Positions 15,639 through 24,179 of a stretch of 64,000 nt of DNA are shown here, in pieces; the first letter of the stretch is position 1, and each line of letters begins with the position of its first letter. Source of the stretch: Endomicrobium proavitum (GTDB taxonomy: Bacteria; Elusimicrobiota; Endomicrobiia; Endomicrobiales; Endomicrobiaceae); assembly GCF_001027545.1 (NCBI RefSeq), contig NZ_CP009498.1, forward strand, positions 496,001 through 560,000, read 5' to 3'. A program made the position numbers and the translations under genes. The notes below the pieces were generated by a model. It had not been told where the DNA came from. It worked only from the letters and a program-made list of their open reading frames with translations, and did not search any database.

Positions 15639-17768
15639 TTAGATTTTAGAATATTTCTTAAACAATGTTACAATCACGTAAGCGGTAACGGTTCCTACCG
15701 TGGCTCCGGCAACAACATCCGACGGAAAATGAGCGCCTACATAAATTCTTTCAAAACCCATTCCAACGGCTAAAATAATATATAAATACCAATATTTGCG
15801 CACCGTCATAAACATAAACGCGCATGCGGCAAAAACGGATTGAGTGTGCCCCGACGGGAAAGAGTTTTTGTAAAGCTTTTCATAAAAAATATTGACGTTG
15901 CCGTCGCCAAAAGTTGCAAGAGGTCTTGGTCTTTCAAAATAATGTTTTAAAAAGTATGTTATCAAAGAAGACGCAACCAAAACGCTTGCCAAAAGAGCGA
16001 CGCTTGTCCAGAATTTTTCTTTTTTATTGTTCCATAAAATAACAATAGATACAATAAGAACTGATATAAACCACAGATTGAAATTTTTTGAATCTAAATA
16101 TGAAAATGCGCCCATTAAATAATCTAAAGGCTTAATGTGCATATTTTGGTTTATAAATTTAAACACAGCGTGATCTAAATTTATAAGACCTTCGGATACG
16201 GTAGTTTTTTTGCCTATAATGTCTGCGGTATATCTTGCGTCAAGTTTATCCGGTTGGAAATTAGAACATTTTGTGACAAAGAAATTTTTAATTTTTCTGC
16301 CGTTTTTATAGATGGTTATAGTTTCAGGTTTTGAGTAAAAGGCGAAAGCTGCTCCGTAATTTGCAGGGTCAAAATAAAAATAGTTGTTGCTTATAAATAA
16401 AGCGTTTTTATTTTTCAGCGGTTTTAAATCTCTCTGCCATATGTCGTAAGCGTCTATTCTGTCGCTGAAACAAAATACTCTAAGTTCAGGCACCGCAAAC
16501 GCTATTTGGCTTGCAAGATAACCTTTGTGCGTAAGAATAAACGGGCGCTCTTTTGCGGGGTAAGCGTCAACAATTTTTCTAAGCTCTCGCCCAAAATCTT
16601 CCCAGCCTGCTAAATCGTTTGAAATGTCCACGGTTTCGGAACGCATAATGCCGTGCTCTATGCGCTGCGCTTCGGCTTTAGGCATAAACTTTGCCAAAGG
16701 AATAATTTTATACATAATATGAAGGCATGCAAAAATAATTATAACCGCCGTAAATATCCATGAAGCTATAGAATAAATTCTAAACCATTTTATATCCCAT
16801 TTTTTTACGGTGAAATGCGCCGCGTAAATTGATAAACTCAAATACCCCATTGCAGGCCAGTGGGGAAGAATATCATTAAATAAAGATACGGCGTTAAAGA
16901 AAATAAGTATAGGGAAAGAAAAACATGCCGCAAGCAAAGCTTTTTTATCTTTATTTTTAAATGCGTCTTTTAAACAAAAATAAGCCGCCGCAACAAAAAC
17001 TATAAACACCGGCGGAGAAACATATCCCGCCTGCGCGCCTATTGCTCCAAAAAATCTCAATACGGAAAAATTACTGAAAGCGTTTCCTAAACCGTGGTTT
17101 AACTGAAAACCAAATGACGCCCAATTGTTTACCGAGTTCCATAAAATTACCGGCGTAAACATTATAAAAGCTATTAAAAGCGCAAGATAAGGTTCTTTCT
17201 TTTTAAACCAAAATCTGTCGGACGGAGAAAGTATAAGATATAAAGCTATGGAAACCGGCAGCATAACCGCGTTATATTTTGAAAGAAACGCAAGCCCAAT
17301 AACAAAGCCCAGCAAATACCAATAATTTTTATTTTTAGTTTTTAATATAAGCAGGAATATAAAAATAGTTAAAATCCAAAACAGCGCAAGAGGAGAATCC
17401 GGCAGCGCGGTTACTCCTCCGAGAAATGAAAATACGGGAATAATATTAAGTATTATAACTGCGAAAAAAGCGGTTTTTTCGTTGTATAGTTTTTTTACGC
17501 ATTGAAAAAATACTACGGACGCAAAAAAGAATATTATAACCGCTGGAAAACGCACGGCAAATTCCGTATTGCCGAAAATTAAAGTTGATATTTTTATAAG
17601 ATACGCTATCAGCGGCGGATGGTCAAAATATGAGAGATCTAAAAATTTAGCGTAAACCCAATAATGCGCTTCGTCTATGGAAAGCCCTGCTTTTCCTATA
17701 AATGAAAGCCTTAATAAAGCCGTTGCGGCGTTTACAATCCAAAACCAAAGTTTATAATTCGTTTTCAT
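15639..17768 (-). CDS. GT39-type membrane glycosyltransferase fused to a PAP2 phosphatase
   Basis: The first ~500 residues are a GT-C fold dolichyl/undecaprenyl-phosphate sugar transferase (ArnT/PMT-like). It has many membrane helices and the acidic pair in LSIDEAHYW near residue 32. The last ~170 residues are a type 2 phosphatidic acid phosphatase with all three motifs: KHYFERPRP, SFPSGHTQ and FERIYVGAHFPSD. The combined enzyme could use a lipid-phosphate-linked sugar and recycle the lipid carrier by dephosphorylation. At 709 residues it is longer than either family alone. It follows the DPM1-like gene by one base, in the direction expected for a donor-then-transfer pathway. Confidence 0.85.
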   Translation of the reverse strand: MKTNYKLWFWIVNAATALLRLSFIGKAGLSIDEAHYWVYAKFLDLSYFDHPPLIAYLIKISTLIFGNTEFAVRFPAVIIFFFASVVFFQCVKKLYNEKTAFFAVIILNIIPVFSFLGGVTALPDSPLALFWILTIFIFLLILKTKNKNYWYLLGFVIGLAFLSKYNAVMLPVSIALYLILSPSDRFWFKKKEPYLALLIAFIMFTPVILWNSVNNWASFGFQLNHGLGNAFSNFSVLRFFGAIGAQAGYVSPPVFIVFVAAAYFCLKDAFKNKDKKALLAACFSFPILIFFNAVSLFNDILPHWPAMGYLSLSIYAAHFTVKKWDIKWFRIYSIASWIFTAVIIIFACLHIMYKIIPLAKFMPKAEAQRIEHGIMRSETVDISNDLAGWEDFGRELRKIVDAYPAKERPFILTHKGYLASQIAFAVPELRVFCFSDRIDAYDIWQRDLKPLKNKNALFISNNYFYFDPANYGAAFAFYSKPETITIYKNGRKIKNFFVTKCSNFQPDKLDARYTADIIGKKTTVSEGLINLDHAVFKFINQNMHIKPLDYLMGAFSYLDSKNFNLWFISVLIVSIVILWNNKKEKFWTSVALLASVLVASSLITYFLKHYFERPRPLATFGDGNVNIFYEKLYKNSFPSGHTQSVFAACAFMFMTVRKYWYLYIILAVGMGFERIYVGAHFPSDVVAGATVGTVTAYVIVTLFKKYSKI

Positions 17769-17769
17769 T

Positions 17770-18465
17770 TTAACCCGCTATTTTTAATTTTAAAACTTTA
17801 AACAAATATTTTATAAGCGTTAACGGACGAAGTTTTGACTGTCCGGAAAATCTTGATAGAAACTCTATCGGATATTCTTTTATTATAAATTTATTTTTTT
17901 TAAGCCAATATATTACTTCGGTTACTATGAAAGGATCGTTTGCTTTAAGATTGTTTACAAAAGAAGCCAAAACTTCTCTTTTAAACATTCTGTATCCTGA
18001 CGTAGAGTCTTTTATTTTTACGCCCAAAACAAAAGAAAGATAAACTCTTGAAAGATTGCTTATTGCGTGTCTTAAAAAGCCGCGCGCTTCGTCTTTGCCG
18101 CCCGAAACAAATCTTGAGCCTATAACAACATCGCAGCTTTTTATTGTTTTAAGAAACGCCGGAATATATTTAGGGTCGTGAGAACCGTCGCCGTCCATTT
18201 CCACAATAAAATCTGCGCCCATCTCTAAAGCTTTTTTAAAACCGTCAATGCCCGCGTAGCCTCTGCCTCTGTTTTCTTTTCTTAAAAGCAGGTGAACTTT
18301 AGAATTAGTTTTTGCAATTTCTTCAACTATTTTATATGTTCCGTCCGGGGACATGTCGTCAACAATTAAAACGTCAACGTCTGCGCCGCAGTTTATTACC
18401 GAAGCCGTCATTGTTTCAATATTAGACGCTTCATTGTATGTAGGAATCATTGCTATTATTTTCAT
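17770..18465 (-). CDS. polyprenol-phosphate sugar synthase, DPM1-like GT2
   Basis: This family 2 glycosyltransferase (231 residues) is of the polyprenol monophosphomannose synthase type. IPTYNEASNIE opens the nucleotide-binding fold, DVLIVDDMSPDGT carries the donor-binding aspartates and EMDGDGSHDP carries the metal DxD. There is no C-terminal membrane domain, as in the soluble form. It would make the lipid-phosphate sugar used by the GT39-like enzyme encoded next. The gene overlaps the upstream GT9 gene by four bases. Confidence 0.9.
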   Translation of the reverse strand: MKIIAMIPTYNEASNIETMTASVINCGADVDVLIVDDMSPDGTYKIVEEIAKTNSKVHLLLRKENRGRGYAGIDGFKKALEMGADFIVEMDGDGSHDPKYIPAFLKTIKSCDVVIGSRFVSGGKDEARGFLRHAISNLSRVYLSFVLGVKIKDSTSGYRMFKREVLASFVNNLKANDPFIVTEVIYWLKKNKFIIKEYPIEFLSRFSGQSKLRPLTLIKYLFKVLKLKIAG

Positions 18466-19607
18466 AGTTTCACCAAGCTTTCAACGGCTTCTATTACTTG
18501 GGCGGAAGAAACTCTTTGCATGCAATTATTTTTTATGTCGCAGGTTTGCTTATAACAGCCTAAACATTCTATATCGGACTTGATTTTTATGCCGCGTCCG
18601 TAAATTTCTATTTCCGAATAGGAAGTAGGTCCGAAAATTGCAACAATATTTTTCTTAAGTCCGGCGGCGGCGTGCAAAGCCATTGTATCGGCGCAAATTA
18701 CAACGTCGCATAAATTTATAAAAGCAAAAAAGTCGGGTATTGAATTTTCCGTTCCCGTGGAGTAAATATTTTTTATATTTTGATTTAATATTTCTTTTAT
18801 TTCGGCTTCATCGTCTTTTGCGCCGAGAAGTAAAATTGTATAACCTTTGTTTGAAAAATATTTTGCAGTTTCAATAAATCCGTCGGTGCGATATTTTTTC
18901 ATTTGCCATCTTTTGCCGGCGCCGGGGTTTATGCCTATGATTTTTTTGTTTTCTGAAATATTTAAAGATTTCAAAAAATCCTCGGCTTTTGTTATGGACG
19001 CTTCGGACAGAGGAACTATGATTTCGTAATTATCTTGAGGAAGTTCTGTTATTTTAGACATCCAATGTTGGTATGTTTTGGTATTTGCTTTTTTTAGTTC
19101 GTCGTAGGCGCTCATTTTAAGCCATTGCAGGGCAAAATCATTTGAAGAAGTTATGTTTCTGTTTTCGTCCAAAGAGTATCCGAACAATTTTGACTTGTTT
19201 GAAAGTTTTGCAAGCGCAAGGCTTTCCGGAGATAAATCTAAATTTATTACGGCGTCAAAGAAATTTTTAGCTAAAAACTCATTTGTTTTATCATCAGTCA
19301 TAATAACGCTGTCTATGTATTTATTGTTTTCTAAAACCGCCGCGTTTTTAGGGCTTACAATCCACGAAATCTCACCTTTCGGATAAACTTCTTTAAGACC
19401 TTCAAGAAGAAACGTAGTTCTTAATACGTCGCCCATGGCTCCAAGTTTAATTATTAAGATTTTTGTTTTTTCGCCGGATTGAGATATCTTTATATAGTGA
19501 GAACAGTCCGCACAACGGGCATTTTCATTTTTTTGGTATGCGCATGGTCTGTCAAGGGGGAAGTTTATGCAGTCTGAATATAGGGTAAAATTCTTATTTG
19601 TATTCAT
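18462..19607 (-). CDS. family 9 glycosyltransferase (heptosyltransferase-like) with cysteine-rich N-terminus
   Basis: This 381-residue GT9 protein contains ILIIKLGAMGDVLRTTFLL near residue 50 and a late donor-site region INPGAGKRW...CADTMALHAAAGL...IFGPT, as in lipopolysaccharide heptosyltransferases. Before the GT domain are four cysteines (C13, C22, C32, C35) in about 35 residues, which may bind zinc. It is the first gene of a three-gene minus-strand operon with the DPM1-like and GT39-PAP2 genes, so all three probably decorate a cell-envelope glycan. Confidence 0.87.
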   Translation of the reverse strand: MNTNKNFTLYSDCINFPLDRPCAYQKNENARCADCSHYIKISQSGEKTKILIIKLGAMGDVLRTTFLLEGLKEVYPKGEISWIVSPKNAAVLENNKYIDSVIMTDDKTNEFLAKNFFDAVINLDLSPESLALAKLSNKSKLFGYSLDENRNITSSNDFALQWLKMSAYDELKKANTKTYQHWMSKITELPQDNYEIIVPLSEASITKAEDFLKSLNISENKKIIGINPGAGKRWQMKKYRTDGFIETAKYFSNKGYTILLLGAKDDEAEIKEILNQNIKNIYSTGTENSIPDFFAFINLCDVVICADTMALHAAAGLKKNIVAIFGPTSYSEIEIYGRGIKIKSDIECLGCYKQTCDIKNNCMQRVSSAQVIEAVESLVKL

Positions 19608-19616
19608 AACTCAATA

Positions 19617-19645
19617 AAAATAGCATATTTTACATAAACGGTCAA
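19617..19645 (-). promoter_or_regulatory. promoter of the minus-strand glycosyltransferase operon
   Basis: Read on the minus strand, TTGACC and TATTTT are separated by 17 bases just before the GT9 gene. It sits back to back with the tRNA promoter at 19657. Confidence 0.5.
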
Positions 19646-19656
19646 ATTGCCTTAAT

Positions 19657-19685
19657 TTGACAAAAAATACAAATGTTTGTATAAT
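19657..19685 (+). promoter_or_regulatory. consensus sigma-70 promoter for tRNA-fMet
   Basis: A perfect TTGACA and a perfect TATAAT are separated by 17 bases, 15 bases before the tRNA. This is the strongest promoter match in the window. Confidence 0.9.
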
Positions 19686-19700
19686 CATCAAACACCAAAT

Positions 19701-19774
<74 letters not shown>

Positions 19775-19793
19775 TTTAATAAAAATTTCAACG

Positions 19794-19820
19794 CGACCTT
19801 TCAAAAGGTCGTTTTTTTTT
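19794..19820 (+). terminator. terminator of tRNA-fMet
   Basis: The stem CGACCTT / AAGGTCG with loop TCAA is followed by nine T. Confidence 0.9.
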
Positions 19821-19821
19821 G

Positions 19822-19827
19822 TATAAT
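19822..19827 (+). promoter_or_regulatory. -10 box of the yhcH-like gene (short or absent leader)
   Basis: TATAAT lies 13 bases before the ATG at 19841, so transcription would start only about seven bases upstream of the start codon. No ribosome site is present. The -35 match is poor and overlaps the tRNA terminator. Confidence 0.5.
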
Positions 19828-19840
19828 TTTTCAATACAAA

Positions 19841-20290
19841 ATGATAGCGGACAATATATCTAACATTGATTTTTATATTAAAAATTTTCCTAAACTTAAA
19901 GACGCTTTTGAATTTCTTAAACGCGGCGTGTTTGCGGACGGCAAAACAGAGCTGAACAGTCTTGTAAAAGCAGCCGTTGAAACTTCATATGCCAAGCCTG
20001 TTGATTTACAGAAGTTAGAAACACATGCGAAATTTATAGACATACACTATACTATAAGCGGTAAAGATGTAATAGGCTGGAAGAACGCTTCAGAGTGCAA
20101 AAATATATTTTATCCTTACGATGAAAGTAAGGATATTGCATTTTATAATGAAGCGCCGGATTTTGATATAATTTTAAGCGAAGGCAAGTTTGCCGTATTT
20201 TTTCCGGAAGATGCTCATGCCCCGTTAAAAGGGAAATTACCTGTAAAAAAATGTATAATGAAAATAAACACGGAGATATTAAAAAAATGA
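19841..20290 (+). CDS. YhcH/YjgK/YiaL family protein (possible sugar anomerase)
   Basis: This 149-residue cupin-like protein belongs to the YhcH/YjgK/YiaL (DUF386) family, some members of which are N-acetylneuraminate anomerases. The conserved metal-site residues are readable: E and H in LETHAKFIDIHYTISG (residues 60-75) and the histidine in FPEDAHAP near residue 129. The -10 box is too close to the ATG for a normal leader, so it may be translated leaderless. Its stop overlaps the next gene (ATGA). The sugar substrate is not evident from context. Confidence 0.87.
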   Translation: MIADNISNIDFYIKNFPKLKDAFEFLKRGVFADGKTELNSLVKAAVETSYAKPVDLQKLETHAKFIDIHYTISGKDVIGWKNASECKNIFYPYDESKDIAFYNEAPDFDIILSEGKFAVFFPEDAHAPLKGKLPVKKCIMKINTEILKK

Positions 20291-21861
20291 AAAAATTATT
20301 TTTCGCCGGACTGACTTTAATGCTTATCTGCACAAGCGTTCATGCGCAAAGTTCAAACGCAGGTACCACTGTCGCAAATTTTTTAAAGCTTGGCGCCGGC
20401 GCACCGGCAATAGGCATGGGAAATTCCCAAACGTCGGTTATTTCAAATTCCGCGGACGCAATATATTGGAACCCTGCGGCGCTTTCATCTCTTAACAAAA
20501 TGGCCGTATCGTTTATGTATTCTTCATATTTTGAAGATATGGCGTACGGATGGCTTGGTTTTGGGTTGCCTACTTCCGCCGGAACTTTCGGTTTAGGCGT
20601 TCAATATTTTACTTCGGGCAGCATTGAAGGCCGCGACGAAAACGGTGATTTGCTTTCGGATTTTTCTCCTACGGATTATGCGGTTTACCTTTCTTACGCA
20701 AACAGAGTTTATTTCCCTAATTCAAGCGTGTTAAGATACGGCGCAAACGTAAAATATATAAGTTCAAAAATAGAGAACACGGCTACGGCTTTTGCCGTTG
20801 ACGCGGGCGTAATTTACACGCTCTTTGACGGAATTACTTCTTTCGGCGCGGCTATACAAAACATCGGAACAAAAATGAAATTTAATGTTGAAGAAGAAGA
20901 TTTGCCTTTAGCTTTTAAACTCGGCGCTTCAAGAATTTTCTTTGACAATCTTCTTGTTTCGTTGGACGCTATAATACCTTCCGATAATAATATTTTTCCT
21001 GCTATCGGCGCGCAATACACAATTCCAATTACCCCGGAAGCAAATATAGCTTTAAGAGCCGGTTATGACGGCAGACAAAAAGACGTTCCCGGTTTTGCCG
21101 GTTTTGACGCCGGTTTTGGCGCAAGCTTTAGAGATTTTTCGTTTGATTACGCTTTCTCTCCTTACGGAGATTTAGGGACGGCTCACAGAGTTTCCGTAGG
21201 CGTTAAATTCGGGGAAACGTTTGATGAAGACGCTTTAAAGAAATCTCAAACAACTGCAAACGCTTCTGTTGCTCAAGAACAGAAACAAGCTGTTTCAAAA
21301 CCGGAGCAGGCATCTTTTACTCCGTCGCAAAATAAACAACAGGCTTCTAATACAACAGCACAACTGCAACAAGCAGATGAAGATCAATTAACTGATGCTG
21401 CTACAGACGACAGCTCAACCTCAACAGACGTAACTGCGTCAGCCGCAGCGCAGGCGCCCGTACAGACAAGACCTATTCAAAAATCTGCCGACGACAACAG
21501 AACATACATTGCCATTGCAGATTTTCTGTCGCAGAATATTTCAAAATCAGAACTTAACGTATATGCCACAATGTTGAAAAAAGCGTTAGATGAAAATGCG
21601 GACTATAATGCGTCTTTGTCTTCTCAAAATCTTGCAAATGCAACGCTTGTAAAATCCGAATTAGTTGCGCTTTTTGATAAAACCGGCGCAGATGAAATTA
21701 TAACTTGTTCAGTAGTAAAAAATGCGGATAGAACTCTTACTTTCAATATTAATTTGTATTACAAAAATATAACTTTGAAAAAGTACGCAATTACGGCGCA
21801 GGATTCTTTCAGAGATGTTCAGTCTAAACTGAAAGGTTTTGCGGTGTCTCTTTCAAAATAA
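20287..21861 (+). CDS. PorV/UPF0164-type outer-membrane protein with C-terminal extra domain
   Basis: This 524-residue protein has a signal peptide (MKKLFFAGLTLMLICTSVHA). It is followed by a 14-strand-like barrel with family motifs FLKLGAGAPAIGMGNSQTS and ADAIYWNPAALS. After about residue 315 comes a Gln/Thr/Ala-rich linker of about 85 residues and then a ~120-residue soluble domain beginning TYIAIADFLSQNISKSE. That opening resembles the 'IAVADF' start of TolB-N/CsgG-like modules. I set the start at 20287, overlapping the previous stop, with GGAG upstream. It probably acts in the outer membrane as a porin or shuttle; its role is unknown. Confidence 0.82.
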   Translation: MKKLFFAGLTLMLICTSVHAQSSNAGTTVANFLKLGAGAPAIGMGNSQTSVISNSADAIYWNPAALSSLNKMAVSFMYSSYFEDMAYGWLGFGLPTSAGTFGLGVQYFTSGSIEGRDENGDLLSDFSPTDYAVYLSYANRVYFPNSSVLRYGANVKYISSKIENTATAFAVDAGVIYTLFDGITSFGAAIQNIGTKMKFNVEEEDLPLAFKLGASRIFFDNLLVSLDAIIPSDNNIFPAIGAQYTIPITPEANIALRAGYDGRQKDVPGFAGFDAGFGASFRDFSFDYAFSPYGDLGTAHRVSVGVKFGETFDEDALKKSQTTANASVAQEQKQAVSKPEQASFTPSQNKQQASNTTAQLQQADEDQLTDAATDDSSTSTDVTASAAAQAPVQTRPIQKSADDNRTYIAIADFLSQNISKSELNVYATMLKKALDENADYNASLSSQNLANATLVKSELVALFDKTGADEIITCSVVKNADRTLTFNINLYYKNITLKKYAITAQDSFRDVQSKLKGFAVSLSK

Positions 21862-21874
21862 ATAAACAAAAAAT

Positions 21875-21914
21875 AATAAATCCTCAAGATAAAAAATCTT
21901 GGGGATTTATTTTT
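21875..21914 (+). terminator. terminator after the PorV-like gene
   Basis: A 16-bp stem AATAAATCCTCAAGAT / ATCTTGGGGATTTATT with a five-A loop is followed by TTTT. The T run ends right at the ribosome site of the next gene. Confidence 0.85.
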
Positions 21915-21924
21915 GGAGCATAAA

Positions 21925-22485
21925 ATGATAATAGGTTTAACCGGCTCTTATTGCTCGGGAAAAGATACAGTTGCCGAATATATAGTAAAAGAACGCGGTT
22001 TTATTCATTATTCTTTATCGGACGTTATAAGAGATGAAATGAAAAAAGCGGGCGTAGAACCTACAAGGGAAAATCTTATAGTTTTCGGCACAAATTTGCG
22101 CGCCGAAAACGGCAACGGCGTTTTGGCGGCGAAAGTTTTAGAAAAAACGGAAAACTCTAAAAACTATTGCATTACTTCCATAAGACACCCTGACGAAGTT
22201 AAAGAACTGCAAAAGAAAAAAGGATTTGTTTTAATAAATATAGACGCTCCGCAGAAAACTCGTTTTGAAAGAATGCTGCAAAGAAACAGATCGGGCGACC
22301 CTCAAACTTTTGAAAAGTTTACGGAGCTTGAAAAGAAAGAATCGCAAACTTCCGGCTCGGGGCAGCAGCTTGTAAAAACCGCTCGTCTTGCCGACATAAC
22401 TTTTATAAACGATTCTAACGACATACAAACTCTTAAAGTTTCCGTGGACGAAATGTTAAAACAAATAGCGCAAAACAATGGATGA
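21925..22485 (+). CDS. P-loop nucleotide kinase-like protein
   Basis: This 186-residue P-loop protein has Walker A GSYCSGKDTVAEY at residues 7-19, a later ITSIRHPDEV segment and a lid-like RMLQRNRSGDP with arginines. These fit the (d)NMP/dephospho-CoA kinase superfamily. It lacks a diagnostic CoaE or Tmk signature that I could confirm, so the substrate is open. The ATG at 21925 is six bases after GGAG. The 3' end overlaps the flavoprotein gene by eight bases. Confidence 0.75.
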   Translation: MIIGLTGSYCSGKDTVAEYIVKERGFIHYSLSDVIRDEMKKAGVEPTRENLIVFGTNLRAENGNGVLAAKVLEKTENSKNYCITSIRHPDEVKELQKKKGFVLINIDAPQKTRFERMLQRNRSGDPQTFEKFTELEKKESQTSGSGQQLVKTARLADITFINDSNDIQTLKVSVDEMLKQIAQNNG

Positions 22486-23707
22486 AATTTTTGACGTTGC
22501 AGTTATTGGCGCCGGTCCTGCCGGCATGATTGCCGCTTTTTGCGCGGGCAGCCGCGGATTAAAAACCGTTGTGTTGGAAAAAAAAGCGCGTCCGTGCATA
22601 AAACTTTCCATAACAGGCAAAGGAAGATGTAATCTTACCTCAAACGCTTCGCTGCAGGAATTTGTATCTCTTTTTAGAAACGGTAAATTCCTTTATGCAA
22701 GTTTCCAAAACTTTTCAAATACCGACTTATTAAATTTTTTTGACACTCTCGGCGCGCCCTGCAAACTTGAGCGTGGCGGACGTTATTTTCCCGCGTCGGA
22801 CAAAGCTGCGGATATTGCTTCGGCTTTAATAAAAAGCGTTAAAAATATTGCTTCTATTAAAGCTTCTTTTGATATTGTTGAAGTTCAAAAAGTAAATGAT
22901 TTGTTTGAAGTGTCTTCGGAAAAAGAAAAAGTTATCTCAAGAAATGTTGTGGTGGCTACCGGCGGGCTTTCTTATCCGTCAACTGGTTCAGACGGCGCGG
23001 GTTATAAAATAGCGAAAAAATTCGGGCATACTATTTATCCGTTAACCGCCGCGCTGGTGCCGGTTATTTTGGAAAATGAATTTTTAAAAGAGCTTAAGGG
23101 GCTGAAGCTTAAAAATATAGAAGCTTCCGTTGTTGCCGGCGCCGGCGTTTTAGCAAAGGAATTCGGCGAGGCGGAATTTACCGTTTACGGCGCGGACGGG
23201 CCTGTTATTTTAACTTTAAGTTCTCTAATAGCCCAAGAGCTTCAAAAGAAACAGGATATTTTCTTATCTTTAAATTTAAAACCGGCTTTAACTTTGCAGC
23301 AGTTAAACGCACGAATTCTGCGCGAGCTTGATAAATTCGGACAGTATCAATTGCAGGAAATGCTAAAAGAGCTTCTGCCTAAACAGTTTATTAAACCATT
23401 TTCTTCTTACTGTAATTTGCAAATAACAAAAAAATGTTCTCAAATCAGCAAAATTGAGAGAGAAAAAATTTTAAACGCTCTTACGGATTTTAAATTTAAA
23501 GTTAAAGGCGTTAGAGATATTAAAGAAGCTATAGTTACAAGGGGCGGCGTAGTTTGTGACGAAATTGAGCAAAAAACCATGCAGTCTAAATTAGTTAAAG
23601 GATTATATTTTTGCGGCGAAGTTTTAGATATAGACGCGCCTACCGGCGGTTTTAATTTGCAGGCGGCGTTTTCCACAGGGCATTTAGCAGGGGAGTCTGT
23701 TCAATGA
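22478..23707 (+). CDS. HI0933/YhiN-family flavoprotein
   Basis: This FAD-dependent oxidoreductase of the HI0933/BaiN group has 409 residues. The N-terminal dinucleotide fold is VIGAGPAGMIAAFCAGSRG, followed by the family signature KLSITGKGRCNLTS near residue 48. VVATGGLSYPSTGSDGAGY lies mid-protein, and the C-terminal GLYFCGEVLDIDAPTGGFNLQAAFSTG completes the FAD site. The physiological substrate of most members is unknown. It overlaps both flanking genes, suggesting one operon with the kinase-like and small membrane proteins. Confidence 0.93.
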   Translation: MDEIFDVAVIGAGPAGMIAAFCAGSRGLKTVVLEKKARPCIKLSITGKGRCNLTSNASLQEFVSLFRNGKFLYASFQNFSNTDLLNFFDTLGAPCKLERGGRYFPASDKAADIASALIKSVKNIASIKASFDIVEVQKVNDLFEVSSEKEKVISRNVVVATGGLSYPSTGSDGAGYKIAKKFGHTIYPLTAALVPVILENEFLKELKGLKLKNIEASVVAGAGVLAKEFGEAEFTVYGADGPVILTLSSLIAQELQKKQDIFLSLNLKPALTLQQLNARILRELDKFGQYQLQEMLKELLPKQFIKPFSSYCNLQITKKCSQISKIEREKILNALTDFKFKVKGVRDIKEAIVTRGGVVCDEIEQKTMQSKLVKGLYFCGEVLDIDAPTGGFNLQAAFSTGHLAGESVQ

Positions 23708-23973
23708 GTATTTTTGAAATAATTATGCTGTTATGTTTTGCGTTTGCGTGGCCGTTTTCAATAAGAAAATCTTTTGTGTCAAAAAGCAACGCAGGTAAAA
23801 GCGTGTGGTTTCTTATTATTGTGTTAGTCGGTTATGTTGCGGGTATAACGCACAAACTTATATACAATTACGATAATGTAATTTTCTTATATTGTTTCAA
23901 CTTCGCGCTTGTATTTACCGACGCTGTTTTATACGTTAGGAATTATTTTATACAAAAATCAAATAATTGTTGA
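23704..23973 (+). CDS. small membrane protein, possibly PQ-loop-like
   Basis: This 89-residue protein has three hydrophobic segments (about residues 4-18, 34-51 and 58-78). The pattern WPFSIRKSFVSKSNAGKS followed by a helix recalls the first half of PQ-loop/SemiSWEET transporters, but the PQ itself is replaced by WP, so I do not assign a function. It overlaps the flavoprotein gene by four bases. A promoter -35 box for the next transcript overlaps its stop. Confidence 0.65.
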   Translation: MSIFEIIMLLCFAFAWPFSIRKSFVSKSNAGKSVWFLIIVLVGYVAGITHKLIYNYDNVIFLYCFNFALVFTDAVLYVRNYFIQKSNNC

Positions 23974-23997
23974 CAAAAGTTTTTATATAAGTATATT
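23970..23997 (+). promoter_or_regulatory. sigma-70 promoter upstream of the CAGA microsatellite
   Basis: A perfect TTGACA is followed after 16 bases by TATATT (an alternative -10, TATTAT, gives 18). Transcription would begin near 24004, immediately before the tetranucleotide array. Confidence 0.65.
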
Positions 23998-24015
23998 ATA
24001 TAACTATGAAAATTT

Positions 24016-24064
<49 letters not shown>

Positions 24065-24101
24065 GTCTTAAAAGACACTGTTGTTATTGATTTTTTTATA
24101 T

Positions 24102-24140
24102 AAAACCTGTTTTTATTTGAAAAAACAAAACAGGTTTTTT
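24102..24140 (+). terminator. terminator-like hairpin between the microsatellite and the barrel gene
   Basis: AAAACCTGTTTT pairs with AAAACAGGTTTT around a 13-base loop and is followed by TT. It would end a short transcript carrying the microsatellite, or attenuate the gene at 24180. Confidence 0.7.
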
Positions 24141-24179
24141 CTATTTCTGCATAGTAAGTTAAAATATAAAGGAGGCAGT

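Noticed and set aside
15639-19607. Laterally acquired glycosyltransferase island
   Set aside because: Base and codon usage look the same as in neighbouring genes and no mobility genes flank the block.
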